In this document: one piece after another, positions 8,897 through 17,214 of the stretch
Numbering within the stretch: the first letter of the stretch is position 1
How the letters are laid out: the number at the start of each line of letters is the position of its first letter
Assembly (NCBI RefSeq): GCF_020422885.1
Contig: NZ_CP084622.1
Span: 854,001 to 918,000 of the forward strand
Direction of reading: 5' to 3'
DNA: 64,000 nucleotides
Source: Mesobacillus sp. S13
GTDB lineage: Bacteria > Bacillota > Bacilli > Bacillales > Cytobacillaceae
Position numbers and translations under genes: made by a program
The notes under the pieces: generated by a model
Databases searched by the model: none
Told to the model about the DNA's origin: nothing
The model's input: the letters and a program-made list of their open reading frames with translations, nothing else

Positions 8897-9463
8897 ATGT
8901 TTGAACATGAAAAACATCTTGTAGGAGTATATGATAACGAGCAAGACGCAATCCAGGCTGTTGAGGACCTGAAAAGACAGGGATACTCAACTGATGACAT
9001 CTCTGTTATCAGCAAGAATGAAGATGAGATTCACGATGTCAATGAAGCAACCGGTACAAAGACGGAGGAAGGTCTGGCTGCAGGTGCAGCAACAGGCGGC
9101 GTACTAGGCGGCCTTACTGGATTATTGGCAGGCATCGGTGCGCTAGCGATTCCTGGTATTGGTCCAATCGTAGCTGCGGGTCCAATCGCTGCGACACTTA
9201 CAGGTGCAGCAGTAGGCGCAGGTGCAGGCGGATTAGCCGGAGCACTGATCGGTATGGGCATTCCGGAAGATGAAGCGGAACGTTACGAAGGCTATGTAAA
9301 AGAAGGTAAGATTCTTGTAGTTGTCGAACGTGACGAAAACAGAGTCGGCCTGAATGATAATGCTACAGCGATTGACGGCACAAGGAATGTAGACCCAGTC
9401 GATGCACCACTGACTTCGGACAACCCTGCCAACACTCGTTTTGATAACACACGCGACTTTTAA
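8897..9463 (+). CDS. yflT: YflT-like general stress protein (GSP17M family)
   Basis: A 188-residue protein. Residues 1-45 form the ferredoxin-like YflT start (HLVGVYDNEQDAIQAVEDLK, a typical opening). Residues 55-120 are a Gly/Ala-rich glycine-zipper stretch able to insert into a membrane, followed by IPEDEAERYEGYVKEGKILVVVE. YflT of Bacillus subtilis belongs to the sigma-B regulon, and a near-perfect sigma-B promoter precedes this gene, so induction by general stress is well supported. The start is ATG 8897 with AAAGGAGG ideally placed. Molecular role of the family is unknown. Confidence 0.85.
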   Translation: MFEHEKHLVGVYDNEQDAIQAVEDLKRQGYSTDDISVISKNEDEIHDVNEATGTKTEEGLAAGAATGGVLGGLTGLLAGIGALAIPGIGPIVAAGPIAATLTGAAVGAGAGGLAGALIGMGIPEDEAERYEGYVKEGKILVVVERDENRVGLNDNATAIDGTRNVDPVDAPLTSDNPANTRFDNTRDF

Positions 9464-9486
9464 CTTTTAAAAACCATGCCATTGTA

Positions 9487-9520
9487 AAAAGGCTGCCAGT
9501 TCATCCTGGCAGCCTTTTGG
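9487..9520 (+). terminator. Terminator after the yflT-like gene
   Basis: AAAAGGCTGCCAG (9487-9499) with CTGGCAGCCTTTT (9506-9518), 6-nt loop; T run is short on both strands, and it could serve the small minus-strand gene as well. Confidence 0.8.
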
Positions 9521-9531
9521 TATTCTACAAC

Positions 9532-9675
9532 TTACTCTTCTCGCTTGCTATCCAGCAAATCAACCCGGCTCACATCATCGTAATTAAAAGCAGATCTTAT
9601 AAAGAACATTAACGTACCGCCCATTAAACCGAGACAAATGACAAAACCAATGGTCATCACCCAAAGATAGCCCAT
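9532..9675 (-). CDS. Small single-span membrane protein
   Basis: 47 codons: MGYLWVMTIGF, a hydrophobic segment to about residue 28, then a charged tail ending LLDSKREE. The ATG at 9675 has GGGAGG ten bases upstream; an ATG nine bases earlier is too close to that site. It runs against the YflT gene. I do not recognise a family; small SdpI-like or regulatory membrane peptides are possible but unsupported. Confidence 0.6.
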   Translation of the reverse strand: MGYLWVMTIGFVICLGLMGGTLMFFIRSAFNYDDVSRVDLLDSKREE

Positions 9676-9795
9676 ACTTTGCATTCCTCCCTTGAATAAA
9701 CTATATGCAGCGTTCTTGTGATGTTTTCTTATGAAAAATTAATAAAGTATAATTTCTTGGGTTTTTCTCATCCTATCAGGTGAGGAGGATTGAAT

Positions 9796-10404
9796 ATGTT
9801 CAAGAAAATACTTTTAGCTCTTTTATTGATGGTAATGGCTCTTCCAACCCTTTCGTCCGCACAGCAGGTCCACACAGTACAGCCAGGTGATACTTTATGG
9901 AAAATATCAGTCAGGTACCAGATTGGCCTTTCTGAAATCATCGCTGCCAACTCGCAGTTTAAAAATCCGGATTTGATTTATCCTGGACAGAAGGTAAATA
10001 TCCCTACTATAAGAGCAACGAAGAGTATTGAAAGCCAGGTAATCCAGCTGACTAATCAGGAGCGAGCCAAGAATGGCCTGAAACCGCTAGCTGCTGACTG
10101 GCAGCTTTCCAGGGTTGCACGATATAAATCTGCTGATATGAGAGACAAAAATTATTTCTCCCATACAAGCCCAACATACGGCAGCCCGTTCACGATGATG
10201 AAGAATTTCGGAATCAACTATCGCAGTGCTGGAGAGAACATTGCTGCCGGCCAGCGGACAGCAAATGAAGTAGTACAATCATGGATGAATAGTCCAGGCC
10301 ACCGTAAAAATATCCTTAGTCCTACATACACACATATCGGTGTTGGACATGCAACGGGCGGCAATTATGGCCACTATTGGACGCAAATGTTCATCGCAAA
10401 ATAA
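9796..10404 (+). CDS. Secreted LysM-CAP (SCP-like) protein
   Basis: 202 residues: signal peptide (MFKKILLALLLMVMALPTLS, cut near SAQQ), one LysM motif binding peptidoglycan (VHTVQPGDTLWKIS ... NPDLIYPGQKVNIP), and a CAP domain from about residue 75 (LTNQERAKNGLKPL, YFSHTSP, AGENIAAG, SWMNSPGHRKNIL, HYWTQMF). The architecture matches YkwD/SafA-like Bacillus wall proteins; a spore-coat or cell-wall role is likely, the biochemical role of bacterial CAP domains is unclear. ATG 9796 is preferred to TTG 9790 because GAGGAGG ends only one base before the TTG. A terminator follows. Confidence 0.85.
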   Translation: MFKKILLALLLMVMALPTLSSAQQVHTVQPGDTLWKISVRYQIGLSEIIAANSQFKNPDLIYPGQKVNIPTIRATKSIESQVIQLTNQERAKNGLKPLAADWQLSRVARYKSADMRDKNYFSHTSPTYGSPFTMMKNFGINYRSAGENIAAGQRTANEVVQSWMNSPGHRKNILSPTYTHIGVGHATGGNYGHYWTQMFIAK

Positions 10405-10417
10405 ATAGTTCGAATGG

Positions 10418-10452
10418 AAATAACCCGGTCGATGGACGCCGGGTTATTTTTG
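10418..10452 (+). terminator. Terminator of the LysM-CAP gene
   Basis: AAATAACCCGG (10418-10428) with CCGGGTTATTT (10439-10449), then TT. Confidence 0.9.
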
Positions 10453-10585
10453 TTGCTGCGGTTGAATCCCATGGACCGGTACGCAGCTAAGCCTCAGGTC
10501 CTACTCCAAAATCAAGCTCAGGCACGTTATTGAATTTTAGCCAGAAAGGTAAGATGTAATCATAAGAGATAAGGAGGAATTGAAC

Positions 10586-10930
10586 ATGAAAAAATTTGGT
10601 TTACTGGTTGCCGGTTTCATTGCTGCCATGGTACTGATATCAAACCTTGGCCCGCTTGTCGGACTTGGGGTCAGCTTGCTGGTGCTATACTTCGTCGTCA
10701 AGCAATTTTTAAAGACAGATTCAACTGCCGCGAAAGTCGGCTGGGGAATCGCGGGCTTCATCATCCTGATGGCGACTGCTTCAAACGTACCAGCCATCCT
10801 GGCAATCGCAGCTGCTTATGTCCTGTACCTTGTATACAAGAATTGGGATAAAAAAGAAGATGTGATTCGCGAAGACGACGATCCTTTCGTCAACTTCGAA
10901 AAGCAATGGGCACAATTGAATAACAAATAA
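10586..10930 (+). CDS. liaI: LiaI-like membrane protein of the lia operon
   Basis: 114 residues with three or four hydrophobic segments and an acidic tail (VIREDDDPFVNFEKQW). Its position as first gene before liaH, liaF, liaS and liaR suggests it is the membrane anchor for the PspA-like LiaH, as LiaI is in Bacillus subtilis. It has more predicted spans than the two of LiaI, so orthology is by context. ATG 10586 has AAGGAGGA seven bases upstream. The operon responds to cell-wall antibiotics in relatives; no LiaR operator could be picked out by eye here. Confidence 0.7.
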   Translation: MKKFGLLVAGFIAAMVLISNLGPLVGLGVSLLVLYFVVKQFLKTDSTAAKVGWGIAGFIILMATASNVPAILAIAAAYVLYLVYKNWDKKEDVIREDDDPFVNFEKQWAQLNNK

Positions 10931-10981
10931 CAAATAAATCCACAAAAATAAAATGAATGTACTTCAATTTGAAAACTATCT

Positions 10982-11095
10982 AGCTCCAGCGCCTAGCCCC
11001 TCGAGTCGCTTCGGTCCGCCCAATGAAGTCAAAGAACGACTTCACTGGTCGGCCCTCCAGCGCTTGTCGGAGCTGACCAAGGCGCTTGCGCTTAT
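10982..11095 (+). repeat. Bacillaceae extragenic repeat between liaI and liaH
   Basis: GC-rich element beginning AGCTCCAGCGCC and ending GGCGCTTGCGCTT, with CTCCAGCGC twice in direct orientation (10984 and 11055), AGCTCC (10982) complementary to GGAGCT (11070), and an inner hairpin TGAAGTC (11024-11030) / GACTTCA (11038-11044). I recall near-identical elements dispersed in many Bacillaceae genomes. Its GC content contrasts with the AT-rich flanks. Confidence 0.75.
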
Positions 11096-11115
11096 CAAAA
11101 AAGGAGAGATCTTAA

Positions 11116-11760
11116 ATGGCAAATCTATTGACAAGAATCAAAAACACAGTAATGGCAGACCTTCACGAGGCACTTGATCAGAAGGAAAAGAAAAATCCGA
11201 TTGCTCTGCTGAATCAATATCTTCGAGAATGTGAAAACGAAACAGAAAAGGTCAGAAAGCTGCTTGAGCGCCAGGGACAGTTAAAGGAACAGTTTGCCCG
11301 GGAACATCAGCAAGCCCTTGAAATGGCTGAAAAAAGGAAGTATCAATCAGAGGTGGCGATGCGAGCAGGTGAAAATGATCTTCAGGAGTTTGCTCAGCAG
11401 GAGCAGGCACAGTATGAAGAGCGCGCAGCCAGACTGAAGGAAGCCATGGAAAATGGTGTGAAACAGCAGCTCGAGCTCGAGCGGAAATATGAAGAGATGA
11501 AGCATAAATTGAAAGATATGCACATCCGCCGTCTTGAATTGATGGGCCGTGAGAATGTAACAAGAGCCCATCATCGAATGGACCAGGTACTGGATAACGG
11601 TGCGTACTCCGATAAAGCATACTCAAGATTCACAGAGATGGAAACTTATCTTGACCAGCTAGAGGAGAAAGTGAACAGCACTTACAACCGCAATACAATC
11701 GACAGCAGGATTGCCCAGCTGGAAAAAGAATTTAAAAGTAAAGAAACACATTCTATTTAA
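11116..11760 (+). CDS. liaH: PspA/IM30-family protein LiaH
   Basis: 214 residues, nearly all charged coiled coil (residues 25-205), the form of PspA/IM30/LiaH membrane-repair proteins that assemble into large rings on stressed membranes. It starts MANLLTRIKNTVMADLHEAL, with the amphipathic N-terminal helix that binds membranes in this family. AAAGGAGAG precedes the ATG. It lies between liaI and liaF in the expected order; a hairpin follows its stop, which may lower expression of the downstream regulatory genes relative to liaIH. Confidence 0.9.
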   Translation: MANLLTRIKNTVMADLHEALDQKEKKNPIALLNQYLRECENETEKVRKLLERQGQLKEQFAREHQQALEMAEKRKYQSEVAMRAGENDLQEFAQQEQAQYEERAARLKEAMENGVKQQLELERKYEEMKHKLKDMHIRRLELMGRENVTRAHHRMDQVLDNGAYSDKAYSRFTEMETYLDQLEEKVNSTYNRNTIDSRIAQLEKEFKSKETHSI

Positions 11761-11784
11761 TAGGCAAAACATGGTATTCTTAAG

Positions 11785-11807
11785 AGGCGCAGGCAGCTGC
11801 GCCTTTT
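11785..11807 (+). terminator. Hairpin between liaH and liaF, possible attenuator
   Basis: AGGCGCAG (11785-11792) with CTGCGCCT (11797-11804), 4-nt loop, followed by only TTT then GGG. Probably partial termination, giving more liaIH than liaFSR. Confidence 0.55.
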
Positions 11808-11894
11808 GGGATATCACCTCGAAAAGACTTCATAATAAAAATCCTCTATCATGTATTCCAATTTTTAAAAAGCTAGAGGAAGGGAGGAAACAGC

Positions 11895-12629
11895 ATGTTG
11901 AACAACATGAAAAATGATTATGTCAGCTGGATTGTGATTACTGGACTTATATTGCTATTGCTCGAAGTTTCATTTTTTAACGAAGGACTGATTTTCTCCC
12001 TTCTGGCAAGCGGAGCGATGGTTTACTTTGGCCGCTCATTAATGCCGAAGAAATCCGGGAAATTCTTATTTTGGGCAGGTTTGTTCTTTTTCCTGAGCAG
12101 TGTCTTCAGTATGATGACGTTCCGGTTTTTCTTATTGGCCGTCCTGATTTATCTTGCCTATCAATTCGCACAGTCGAAAAAGAAGCCTGAAGTGATCACG
12201 CCAGTTTTACAGGAGCCTGAAATAGAGAACAGGAAGGAAATGCTGATTGAAAAGACTCCTCTTTTTAAAAATCGTTTGTTTGGACATCAGGAAACACCAT
12301 CACATGTGTATGAGTGGAATGATGTCAATATCCAGACGGGGGTTGGCGATAGTGTGATCGATCTAAGCCTGACCGTGCTGCCTAAGGATGAAACCGTCAT
12401 TTTCATCCGAAATGTTATTGGGAATGTAAAAGTGTATGTCCCATATGATTTGGAAGTCACCCTCAGACACTCGTCAGTACTAGGGTCTGCTGAAGTATTT
12501 GAGCATGAGGAAGGAAGGGCGCTGAACCAGAATTTATATGTGCAGACTCCAGGCTATGAAGAGGCAGAGCAAAAAGTGAAAATTTTCACCTCGATGCTTG
12601 TTGGTAATATCGAGGTGAAACGCATATGA
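11895..12629 (+). CDS. liaF: LiaF, membrane inhibitor of the LiaRS system
   Basis: 244 residues: about three N-terminal membrane segments (IVITGLILLLLEVSFF, LIFSLLASGAMVYFG, FFLLAVLIYLAYQF) and a soluble C-terminal domain with the LiaF/DUF2154 look (DVNIQTGVGDSVIDLSLTVLPKDE, RNVIGNVKVYVPYDLEV). LiaF keeps the kinase LiaS silent without stress. The ATG has GGGAGG upstream. The stop overlaps the start of liaS by four bases, which implies translational coupling and matches the conserved liaFSR order. Confidence 0.9.
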   Translation: MLNNMKNDYVSWIVITGLILLLLEVSFFNEGLIFSLLASGAMVYFGRSLMPKKSGKFLFWAGLFFFLSSVFSMMTFRFFLLAVLIYLAYQFAQSKKKPEVITPVLQEPEIENRKEMLIEKTPLFKNRLFGHQETPSHVYEWNDVNIQTGVGDSVIDLSLTVLPKDETVIFIRNVIGNVKVYVPYDLEVTLRHSSVLGSAEVFEHEEGRALNQNLYVQTPGYEEAEQKVKIFTSMLVGNIEVKRI

Positions 12630-13675
12630 CGACAGCCATGCGCCAAATCTTATGGGGATTAACACTCGGTATTATTTTATTCATCGCGGTGACTTTGTCT
12701 TTTGTACTCGTTTTTCCGGTCGCGAAGCTTTCTGATTTGTGGTATCGGGAACTGATGGATATCCCGTTCATCATTTTCACGTTCAGCATTAGCGTCGTGC
12801 TGGGCGTTGCTTTTGGTATGGCGTCAGGCACGTACTGGAGGAAGCAATTCGGGACTGTCGACAACTGGCTTTTTCAGCTGGAGGAAGGTCAGGAACCCGA
12901 AATTGAACTCAATCAGGCATACGCGGAAATCTCTTCGATTTCGAAAAGAGTCAGCAAGCTTCATAAGCAGATTTCTGAAAAAGCGATGCTGTCACAGCGT
13001 CTTGCGACTGAAAAAGCAGAGGAACAAGAGTCGCGCATTCAGGAAATTATTTCTCAGGAGCGCAACAGGCTAGCGCGCGAACTGCATGATTCTGTCAGCC
13101 AGCAGCTTTTTGCCGCCTCGATGCTGATGTCTGCGATCAATGAAACGAAAGCACCTTCCGAGAATGAGCGTGAAACAAAGCAGCTGAAAATGGTCGAGGA
13201 AATGATCCATCAATCGCAGCTTGAAATGAGGGCGCTCCTTCTGCACCTGAGGCCAGTCGCTTTGAAAGGGAAAAGCTTGCAGGAAGGAATCGAGGAACTA
13301 TTAATCGAATTAAGACAGAAAGTCACCATGAATATAAAGTGGAAGGTGGAGCCATTCCCGTTGGATAAGGGGGTCGAGGACCATCTATTCCGCATCCTCC
13401 AGGAGTCTGTCTCTAATACGCTACGCCATGGTAAGGCAGAAGAGTTGGAAGTATTGTTGATCAAGCGCGATGATAAGGTGATCATGCGCGTTGTCGATGA
13501 TGGTATCGGTTTTAACGTAGAAGAAGCAAAAGCAGGATCATATGGCCTCCAGAATATGCACGAGCGTGCCGGGGAAATCGGCGGGACATTGAAGATTGTC
13601 AGTGTAGAAAATAAAGGGACCAGGCTTGAGGTTAAGGTTCCAATTTTAATGGTGGCGGGTGAGAAGAATGATTAA
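12626..13675 (+). CDS. liaS: LiaS, sensor histidine kinase for envelope stress
   Basis: 349 residues: two transmembrane segments in the first 65 residues with a short outside loop, a HAMP-like linker, then a HisKA_3 domain with phospho-acceptor His154 in [12 protein letters not shown], and an HATPase (N box [12 protein letters not shown]1 [16 protein letters not shown]). The short external loop makes it an intramembrane-sensing kinase. It overlaps liaF by four bases and liaR by eight, so the three are one translation-coupled unit. Confidence 0.92.
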   Translation: MTTAMRQILWGLTLGIILFIAVTLSFVLVFPVAKLSDLWYRELMDIPFIIFTFSISVVLGVAFGMASGTYWRKQFGTVDNWLFQLEEGQEPEIELNQAYAEISSISKRVSKLHKQISEKAMLSQRLATEKAEEQESRIQEIISQERNRLARELHDSVSQQLFAASMLMSAINETKAPSENERETKQLKMVEEMIHQSQLEMRALLLHLRPVALKGKSLQEGIEELLIELRQKVTMNIKWKVEPFPLDKGVEDHLFRILQESVSNTLRHGKAEELEVLLIKRDDKVIMRVVDDGIGFNVEEAKAGSYGLQNMHERAGEIGGTLKIVSVENKGTRLEVKVPILMVAGEKND

Positions 13676-14300
13676 AGTTGTATTTGTGGATGACCATGAA
13701 ATGGTGCGGATTGGAGTTTCGTCGTATTTATCAGCCCAGCCTGATATTGAAGTGATCGGAGAGGCGGATAATGGCAAAACAGGTGTCGAAATGGTTCTTG
13801 AGTTGCGGCCTGATATCGTCCTGATGGACCTGGTCATGAAAGAGATGGACGGAATCGAGGCGACAAAGCAGATCATCGAGCAGTGGCCTGAAGCGAGAAT
13901 CATCATTGTAACGAGCTTCCTTGATGATGAAAAGGTATATCCTGCGCTTGAAGCTGGGGCGACGAGTTATATGCTGAAAACATCGAAAGCCAGTGAAATA
14001 GCAGATGCGGTAAGAGTTACATACTCTGGTCAGCCTGTTCTCGAACCGGAAGTGACAGGCAAAATGATGATGAAAATGCGCCAGAAAAACAATGTTGAGC
14101 TGCATGAAGAGCTGACAGAGCGAGAAATGGAAGTATTGAAGCTGATTGCCGAAGGAAAGACAAATCAGGAAATCGCCGACGAACTATTCATCGCCTTGAA
14201 GACCGTGAAAACACATGTCAGCAATATACTAAGCAAGCTTCAGGTGCAGGACCGCACCCAGGCAGTCATCTATGCATTCAGGCATTCAATCGTAAAATAA
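13668..14300 (+). CDS. liaR: LiaR, NarL-type response regulator
   Basis: 210 residues: receiver domain with phospho-acceptor Asp54 (IVLMDLVM), acidic pair DDHE at 8-11 and the conserved Lys in MLKTSKAS, then a LuxR-type HTH ([20 protein letters not shown] ...). ATG 13668 gives the start known for LiaR ([16 protein letters not shown]); a GTG at 13659 in the same frame is possible but lacks a spaced ribosome site. Its targets are expected to include liaIH just upstream. Confidence 0.92.
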   Translation: MIKVVFVDDHEMVRIGVSSYLSAQPDIEVIGEADNGKTGVEMVLELRPDIVLMDLVMKEMDGIEATKQIIEQWPEARIIIVTSFLDDEKVYPALEAGATSYMLKTSKASEIADAVRVTYSGQPVLEPEVTGKMMMKMRQKNNVELHEELTEREMEVLKLIAEGKTNQEIADELFIALKTVKTHVSNILSKLQVQDRTQAVIYAFRHSIVK

Positions 14301-14318
14301 CACGGGGAGGTTTTCTGC

Positions 14319-14483
14319 ATGGAGCCGTTATTTGGTGTGTTTGGATTGGTAGGTATTTTGTTGTCGGTAGGATTGCCAATCGTCCTTATTGTGCTATTTG
14401 TCATGCTTGTAACGAGCACGAAACGACAGGAAGCATTACTGACTGAGATCCTTGCGGAGTTGAGAAAAAAGGATTCATTTTGA
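14319..14483 (+). CDS. Small membrane protein at the end of the lia operon
   Basis: 54 residues starting MEPLFGVFGLVGILLSVGL with one long hydrophobic helix (residues 5-32) and a charged tail (TKRQEALLTEILAELRKKDSF). GGGGAGG sits nine bases before the ATG and the gene starts 18 bases after liaR, so it is probably the last gene of the lia transcript. I do not recognise a family. Confidence 0.65.
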   Translation: MEPLFGVFGLVGILLSVGLPIVLIVLFVMLVTSTKRQEALLTEILAELRKKDSF

Positions 14484-14522
14484 TTCATAAAACAAAAAAG
14501 AGGCCAATGGCCCCCGGTCAAA

Positions 14523-14717
14523 CTAATTCGCTTTTTTGTCGATTACATCTAATTTCATAAGCATTTCGCTTAAGGCTATGGATATGACTTCCCGTTCTTC
14601 AAACTCATTTGGATAATGGGAAGCGCTATTTATATAGTTATGCTTTTCAGCTAACTTTTCTTTTATCTTTTTGCACATCCAGAGCTGGTAATCAGAAAGT
14701 TCCAGTTGTTTAAGCAT
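14523..14717 (-). CDS. Small soluble protein of unknown function
   Basis: 64 residues, helical and charged (MLKQLELSDYQLWMCKKIKEK ...), with AAGGAG ten bases before the ATG. It converges with the lia operon; a short GGCC-AAT-GGCC hairpin followed by T on the minus strand lies after its stop. No family recognised. Confidence 0.55.
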   Translation of the reverse strand: MLKQLELSDYQLWMCKKIKEKLAEKHNYINSASHYPNEFEEREVISIALSEMLMKLDVIDKKAN

Positions 14718-14844
14718 TTGTCACCCACTCCTTCATTAGTTATCCATTACCCGCGGGTCAAGCCTGCTTAAACGCTTTATCCACAAGAATATCAGTATGG
14801 GAAAAATTGATAAAAGCCTATTGTGGCAGTTTTGAAGAGGATAC

Positions 14845-14860
14845 AATCAAACGTTTGATT
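14845..14860. promoter_or_regulatory. Perfect 16-bp palindrome, probable operator
   Basis: AATCAAACGTTTGATT reads the same on both strands. It lies about 32 bases upstream of the -35 box of the next promoter and 128 bases upstream of the minus-strand gene start, the sort of place and form used by TetR-family repressors. The regulator is not identifiable here. Confidence 0.5.
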
Positions 14861-14891
14861 AACAGGGATAAATTATCGTATTAGGAAAAAC

Positions 14892-14920
14892 TTGCTAAAA
14901 TATAATGATGGTTGTAAAAT
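14892..14920 (+). promoter_or_regulatory. Probable sigma-A promoter
   Basis: TTGCTA (14892-14897), 17-bp spacer, TAAAAT (14915-14920), giving a leader of about 28 bases before the RAxF-type gene. Confidence 0.5.
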
Positions 14921-14954
14921 AAAACTAATTATTATTGAACGGAGGTGAGAAGAG

Positions 14955-15110
14955 ATGATCCAGACTGTTTTTGTACGCGGATTTTGGAATGAATTCCTAT
15001 ATTTTTGTCGTGCAAAATTTGCGATTGCAGCTGCCAACGGGACACGTATGCCCTTTTTTAACAGCTCAATATCAAATACAAACGGTAGGATCATCTCTTT
15101 TCCCGCTTAA
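14955..15110 (+). CDS. RAxF-45-type small protein
   Basis: 51 residues: MIQTVFVRGFWNEFLYFCRA, then KF, giving the RAKF motif, followed by AAANGTRMPFFNSS. Short Bacillus proteins with RAxF followed by a MPFFN-like block are, to my memory, collected as the RAxF-45 family, function unknown. CGGAGGTGAGAAGAG before the ATG is a very strong ribosome site. Two hairpins separate it from the ABC-F gene 160 bases downstream, so a leader-peptide role in attenuation of that gene is an alternative worth noting. Confidence 0.65.
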   Translation: MIQTVFVRGFWNEFLYFCRAKFAIAAANGTRMPFFNSSISNTNGRIISFPA

Positions 15111-15130
15111 TTGCAAGCTACGGTGAATGG

Positions 15131-15154
15131 GGAGGGCTCTTTGCCCTCCTTTTC
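15131..15154 (+). terminator. Terminator of the RAxF-type gene
   Basis: GGAGGGC (15131-15137) with GCCCTCC (15143-15149), loop TCTTT, then TTTT. Confidence 0.8.
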
Positions 15155-15170
15155 TATTCATGCAAGTTGC

Positions 15171-15208
15171 AAAAGCCAGGAGCAGAGCCATCTGCCCTGG
15201 CTTTTTTG
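15171..15208 (+). terminator. Second terminator hairpin upstream of the ABC-F gene
   Basis: AAAAGCCAG-G-GCAGA type stem (15171-15186) pairs with TCTGC-C-CTGGCTTTT (15191-15205) with one bulged A, then a T run. It comes 62 bases before the ABC-F start, so it could be an attenuator rather than a second stop signal. Confidence 0.75.
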
Positions 15209-15269
15209 TGTTTTTTTTAGACCGGGTGCATTAGCTGAAAAGGGGGATCGTTAATAGGAGGAAATTATA

Positions 15270-17165
15270 ATGATAGCATGCAGCATTAACCATATAAGCA
15301 AAATGTACGGAGGCAATCTGATTTTTGAGGATTTGTCTTTTGAAATAAACGAGAAGGACCGGGTGGGGCTGGTAGGACCAAATGGGTGCGGCAAGACAAC
15401 GTTAATAAAGCTGATTGCTGGCATAGAGGAAGCGGATCAAGGAAAGATTCACTGGAAGAAAGGCTTGAAAATCGGCTATCTTGCTCAGATTCCGAATTAT
15501 GGTGAAAGGATGACCGCCAGAAATGTTCTGCAAACGGCCTTTGACGAGTTGCTGGAGGTTCAGGCTGAGATGAAGCAGCTTGAAAATGAAATGGCAGAAG
15601 CGGGCGAAGATTCAAGTAAGCTAGAAAAATTGCTTGTAAAGTATGGTGTTTTCCAGGAGAAGTTTTCTCTCGGTGGCGGTTATGAAATGGACGCCAATAT
15701 TGACCGCATAGCTAACGGCTTGAACATAGAGGGCATGCTCGACTCGAACTTCAACAGCCTTAGCGGCGGCGAGAAAACCAAGGTAGGTCTAGGGTTGAGT
15801 TTGTTGCGAAATCCAGAATTGTTGCTTCTTGATGAACCGACCAACCATCTTGATATTATGGCAGCCGAGTGGCTGGCTGAGTTTCTGAAGGAATACGATG
15901 GTACTGTTGTGATTATTTCACATGACCGTTATTTCCTCGACGAAACGGCGACGAAAATCCTTGACCTGGAGGATGGCGAGATCGATCTTTATCATGCCAA
16001 TTACTCAGGTTTCATCAAAGAAAAAGAGGCTAAATTACTGCGTGAATTCCAGGCGTTTGAGGAACAGCAGCGCAAAATCAAGAAAATGAAAGAGGCAATC
16101 AAGCGTCTGCGTGACTGGGCGAATAGAGCGAACCCGCCGAGTGCTGCTCTCCATAAAAGGGCTACGAACATGGAGAGGGCGCTTGCCAGGATGGAAAAGC
16201 TGGACCGTCCAGTTTTAAACAGGAAGAAAATGAATTTCGAACTGGAGACAGGAGCACGCAGTGGTAAAGATGTACTGGTCTTCAAGGATGTCGAGAAATC
16301 ATTTGGCGGAAGGGAGCTGTTCTCCAAAGTCAATCTCCAGCTTCATTATCAGGATCGTGCAGCGATAGTCGGCGAAAATGGTTCAGGCAAGACGACATTG
16401 CTGAAGTTTATCCAAGATGACCTTGCACCAGACCAGGGTGAAGTCCGAAAAGGCAGCAATGTTAAAATTGGGTACCTGTCACAGCATATGGAGCTATCCA
16501 GCCAGGATGGGACAGTGCTTGATGCCTTCCGGAACGAGGTGGTCATGAATGAGGGAGAGGCCAGGAATGTTCTTGCAGGATTCCTGTTCTATGGCCCATC
16601 TGTTTTCAAAAAAGTTACCCAGCTGAGCGGGGGCGAACGAATGAGGCTGCGCCTTGCCCAGCTGATGCACCAGGATCTCAATTTCCTGATTCTTGATGAG
16701 CCGACGAACCATCTCGATATTGATTCACGAGAAGTACTTGAGAGTGCGCTGGACGGTTTCGAAGGTACACTCCTGGCTGTCTCGCATGACCGTTATTTCT
16801 TGAATAAGCTGTTTGATAAAATTTACTGGCTGGAGGGCGGAGAGTTGACGGAAGTCGAAGGGGATTATGACCGTGCCAGAGTGAAGCTGGCGGAGAAACG
16901 GAAGTACTCCGGGGCTGCGGCTCCAGCTCCACAGCAACCTGTAAAGCCTGCAATTACACAGGAAAAAGTTAAAGAACCTTTTGCTGCTCCTAACGAGGAA
17001 GCTTTGTTCGAAGAAATTGAAATTCATGAACAATCCATTGCCGCGCTCGATCAGCAAATGTCCGCAATGACCGATCTCGCATTGCTCCAGGAGCTCCATG
17101 CGGAAAAAGAAGCTCTAGAGACAAAACGAAACCAGCTGTATTCCAAGCTCGAGGAAATATCATAA
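15270..17165 (+). CDS. ABC-F family ATPase (ribosome-associated)
   Basis: 631 residues with two ABC ATPase domains in one chain and no membrane segments, which defines ABC-F. Domain 1: Walker A GPNGCGKT, signature LSGGEKTKV, Walker B LLLLDEPTNHLD. The linker with AFEEQQRKIKKMKEAIKRLRDW is the P-site tRNA interaction motif. Domain 2: GENGSGKT, LSGGERMRL, LILDEPTNHLD. A Pro/Ala linker and a C-terminal coiled coil (from about 570) follow, as in the longer YdiF/Uup-type members. ABC-F proteins resolve stalled ribosomes or protect them from antibiotics. Two hairpins and a small gene lie upstream. Confidence 0.88.
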   Translation: MIACSINHISKMYGGNLIFEDLSFEINEKDRVGLVGPNGCGKTTLIKLIAGIEEADQGKIHWKKGLKIGYLAQIPNYGERMTARNVLQTAFDELLEVQAEMKQLENEMAEAGEDSSKLEKLLVKYGVFQEKFSLGGGYEMDANIDRIANGLNIEGMLDSNFNSLSGGEKTKVGLGLSLLRNPELLLLDEPTNHLDIMAAEWLAEFLKEYDGTVVIISHDRYFLDETATKILDLEDGEIDLYHANYSGFIKEKEAKLLREFQAFEEQQRKIKKMKEAIKRLRDWANRANPPSAALHKRATNMERALARMEKLDRPVLNRKKMNFELETGARSGKDVLVFKDVEKSFGGRELFSKVNLQLHYQDRAAIVGENGSGKTTLLKFIQDDLAPDQGEVRKGSNVKIGYLSQHMELSSQDGTVLDAFRNEVVMNEGEARNVLAGFLFYGPSVFKKVTQLSGGERMRLRLAQLMHQDLNFLILDEPTNHLDIDSREVLESALDGFEGTLLAVSHDRYFLNKLFDKIYWLEGGELTEVEGDYDRARVKLAEKRKYSGAAAPAPQQPVKPAITQEKVKEPFAAPNEEALFEEIEIHEQSIAALDQQMSAMTDLALLQELHAEKEALETKRNQLYSKLEEIS

Positions 17166-17175
17166 ATAAAAGTTG

Positions 17176-17210
17176 AAGAACTGCTTATAAGGCAGTTCTT
17201 CCTTTATTTT
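17176..17210 (+). terminator. Terminator of the ABC-F gene
   Basis: AAGAACTGC (17176-17184) with GCAGTTCTT (17192-17200), 7-nt loop, then CCTTTATTTT. Confidence 0.75.
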
Positions 17211-17214
17211 ACTG

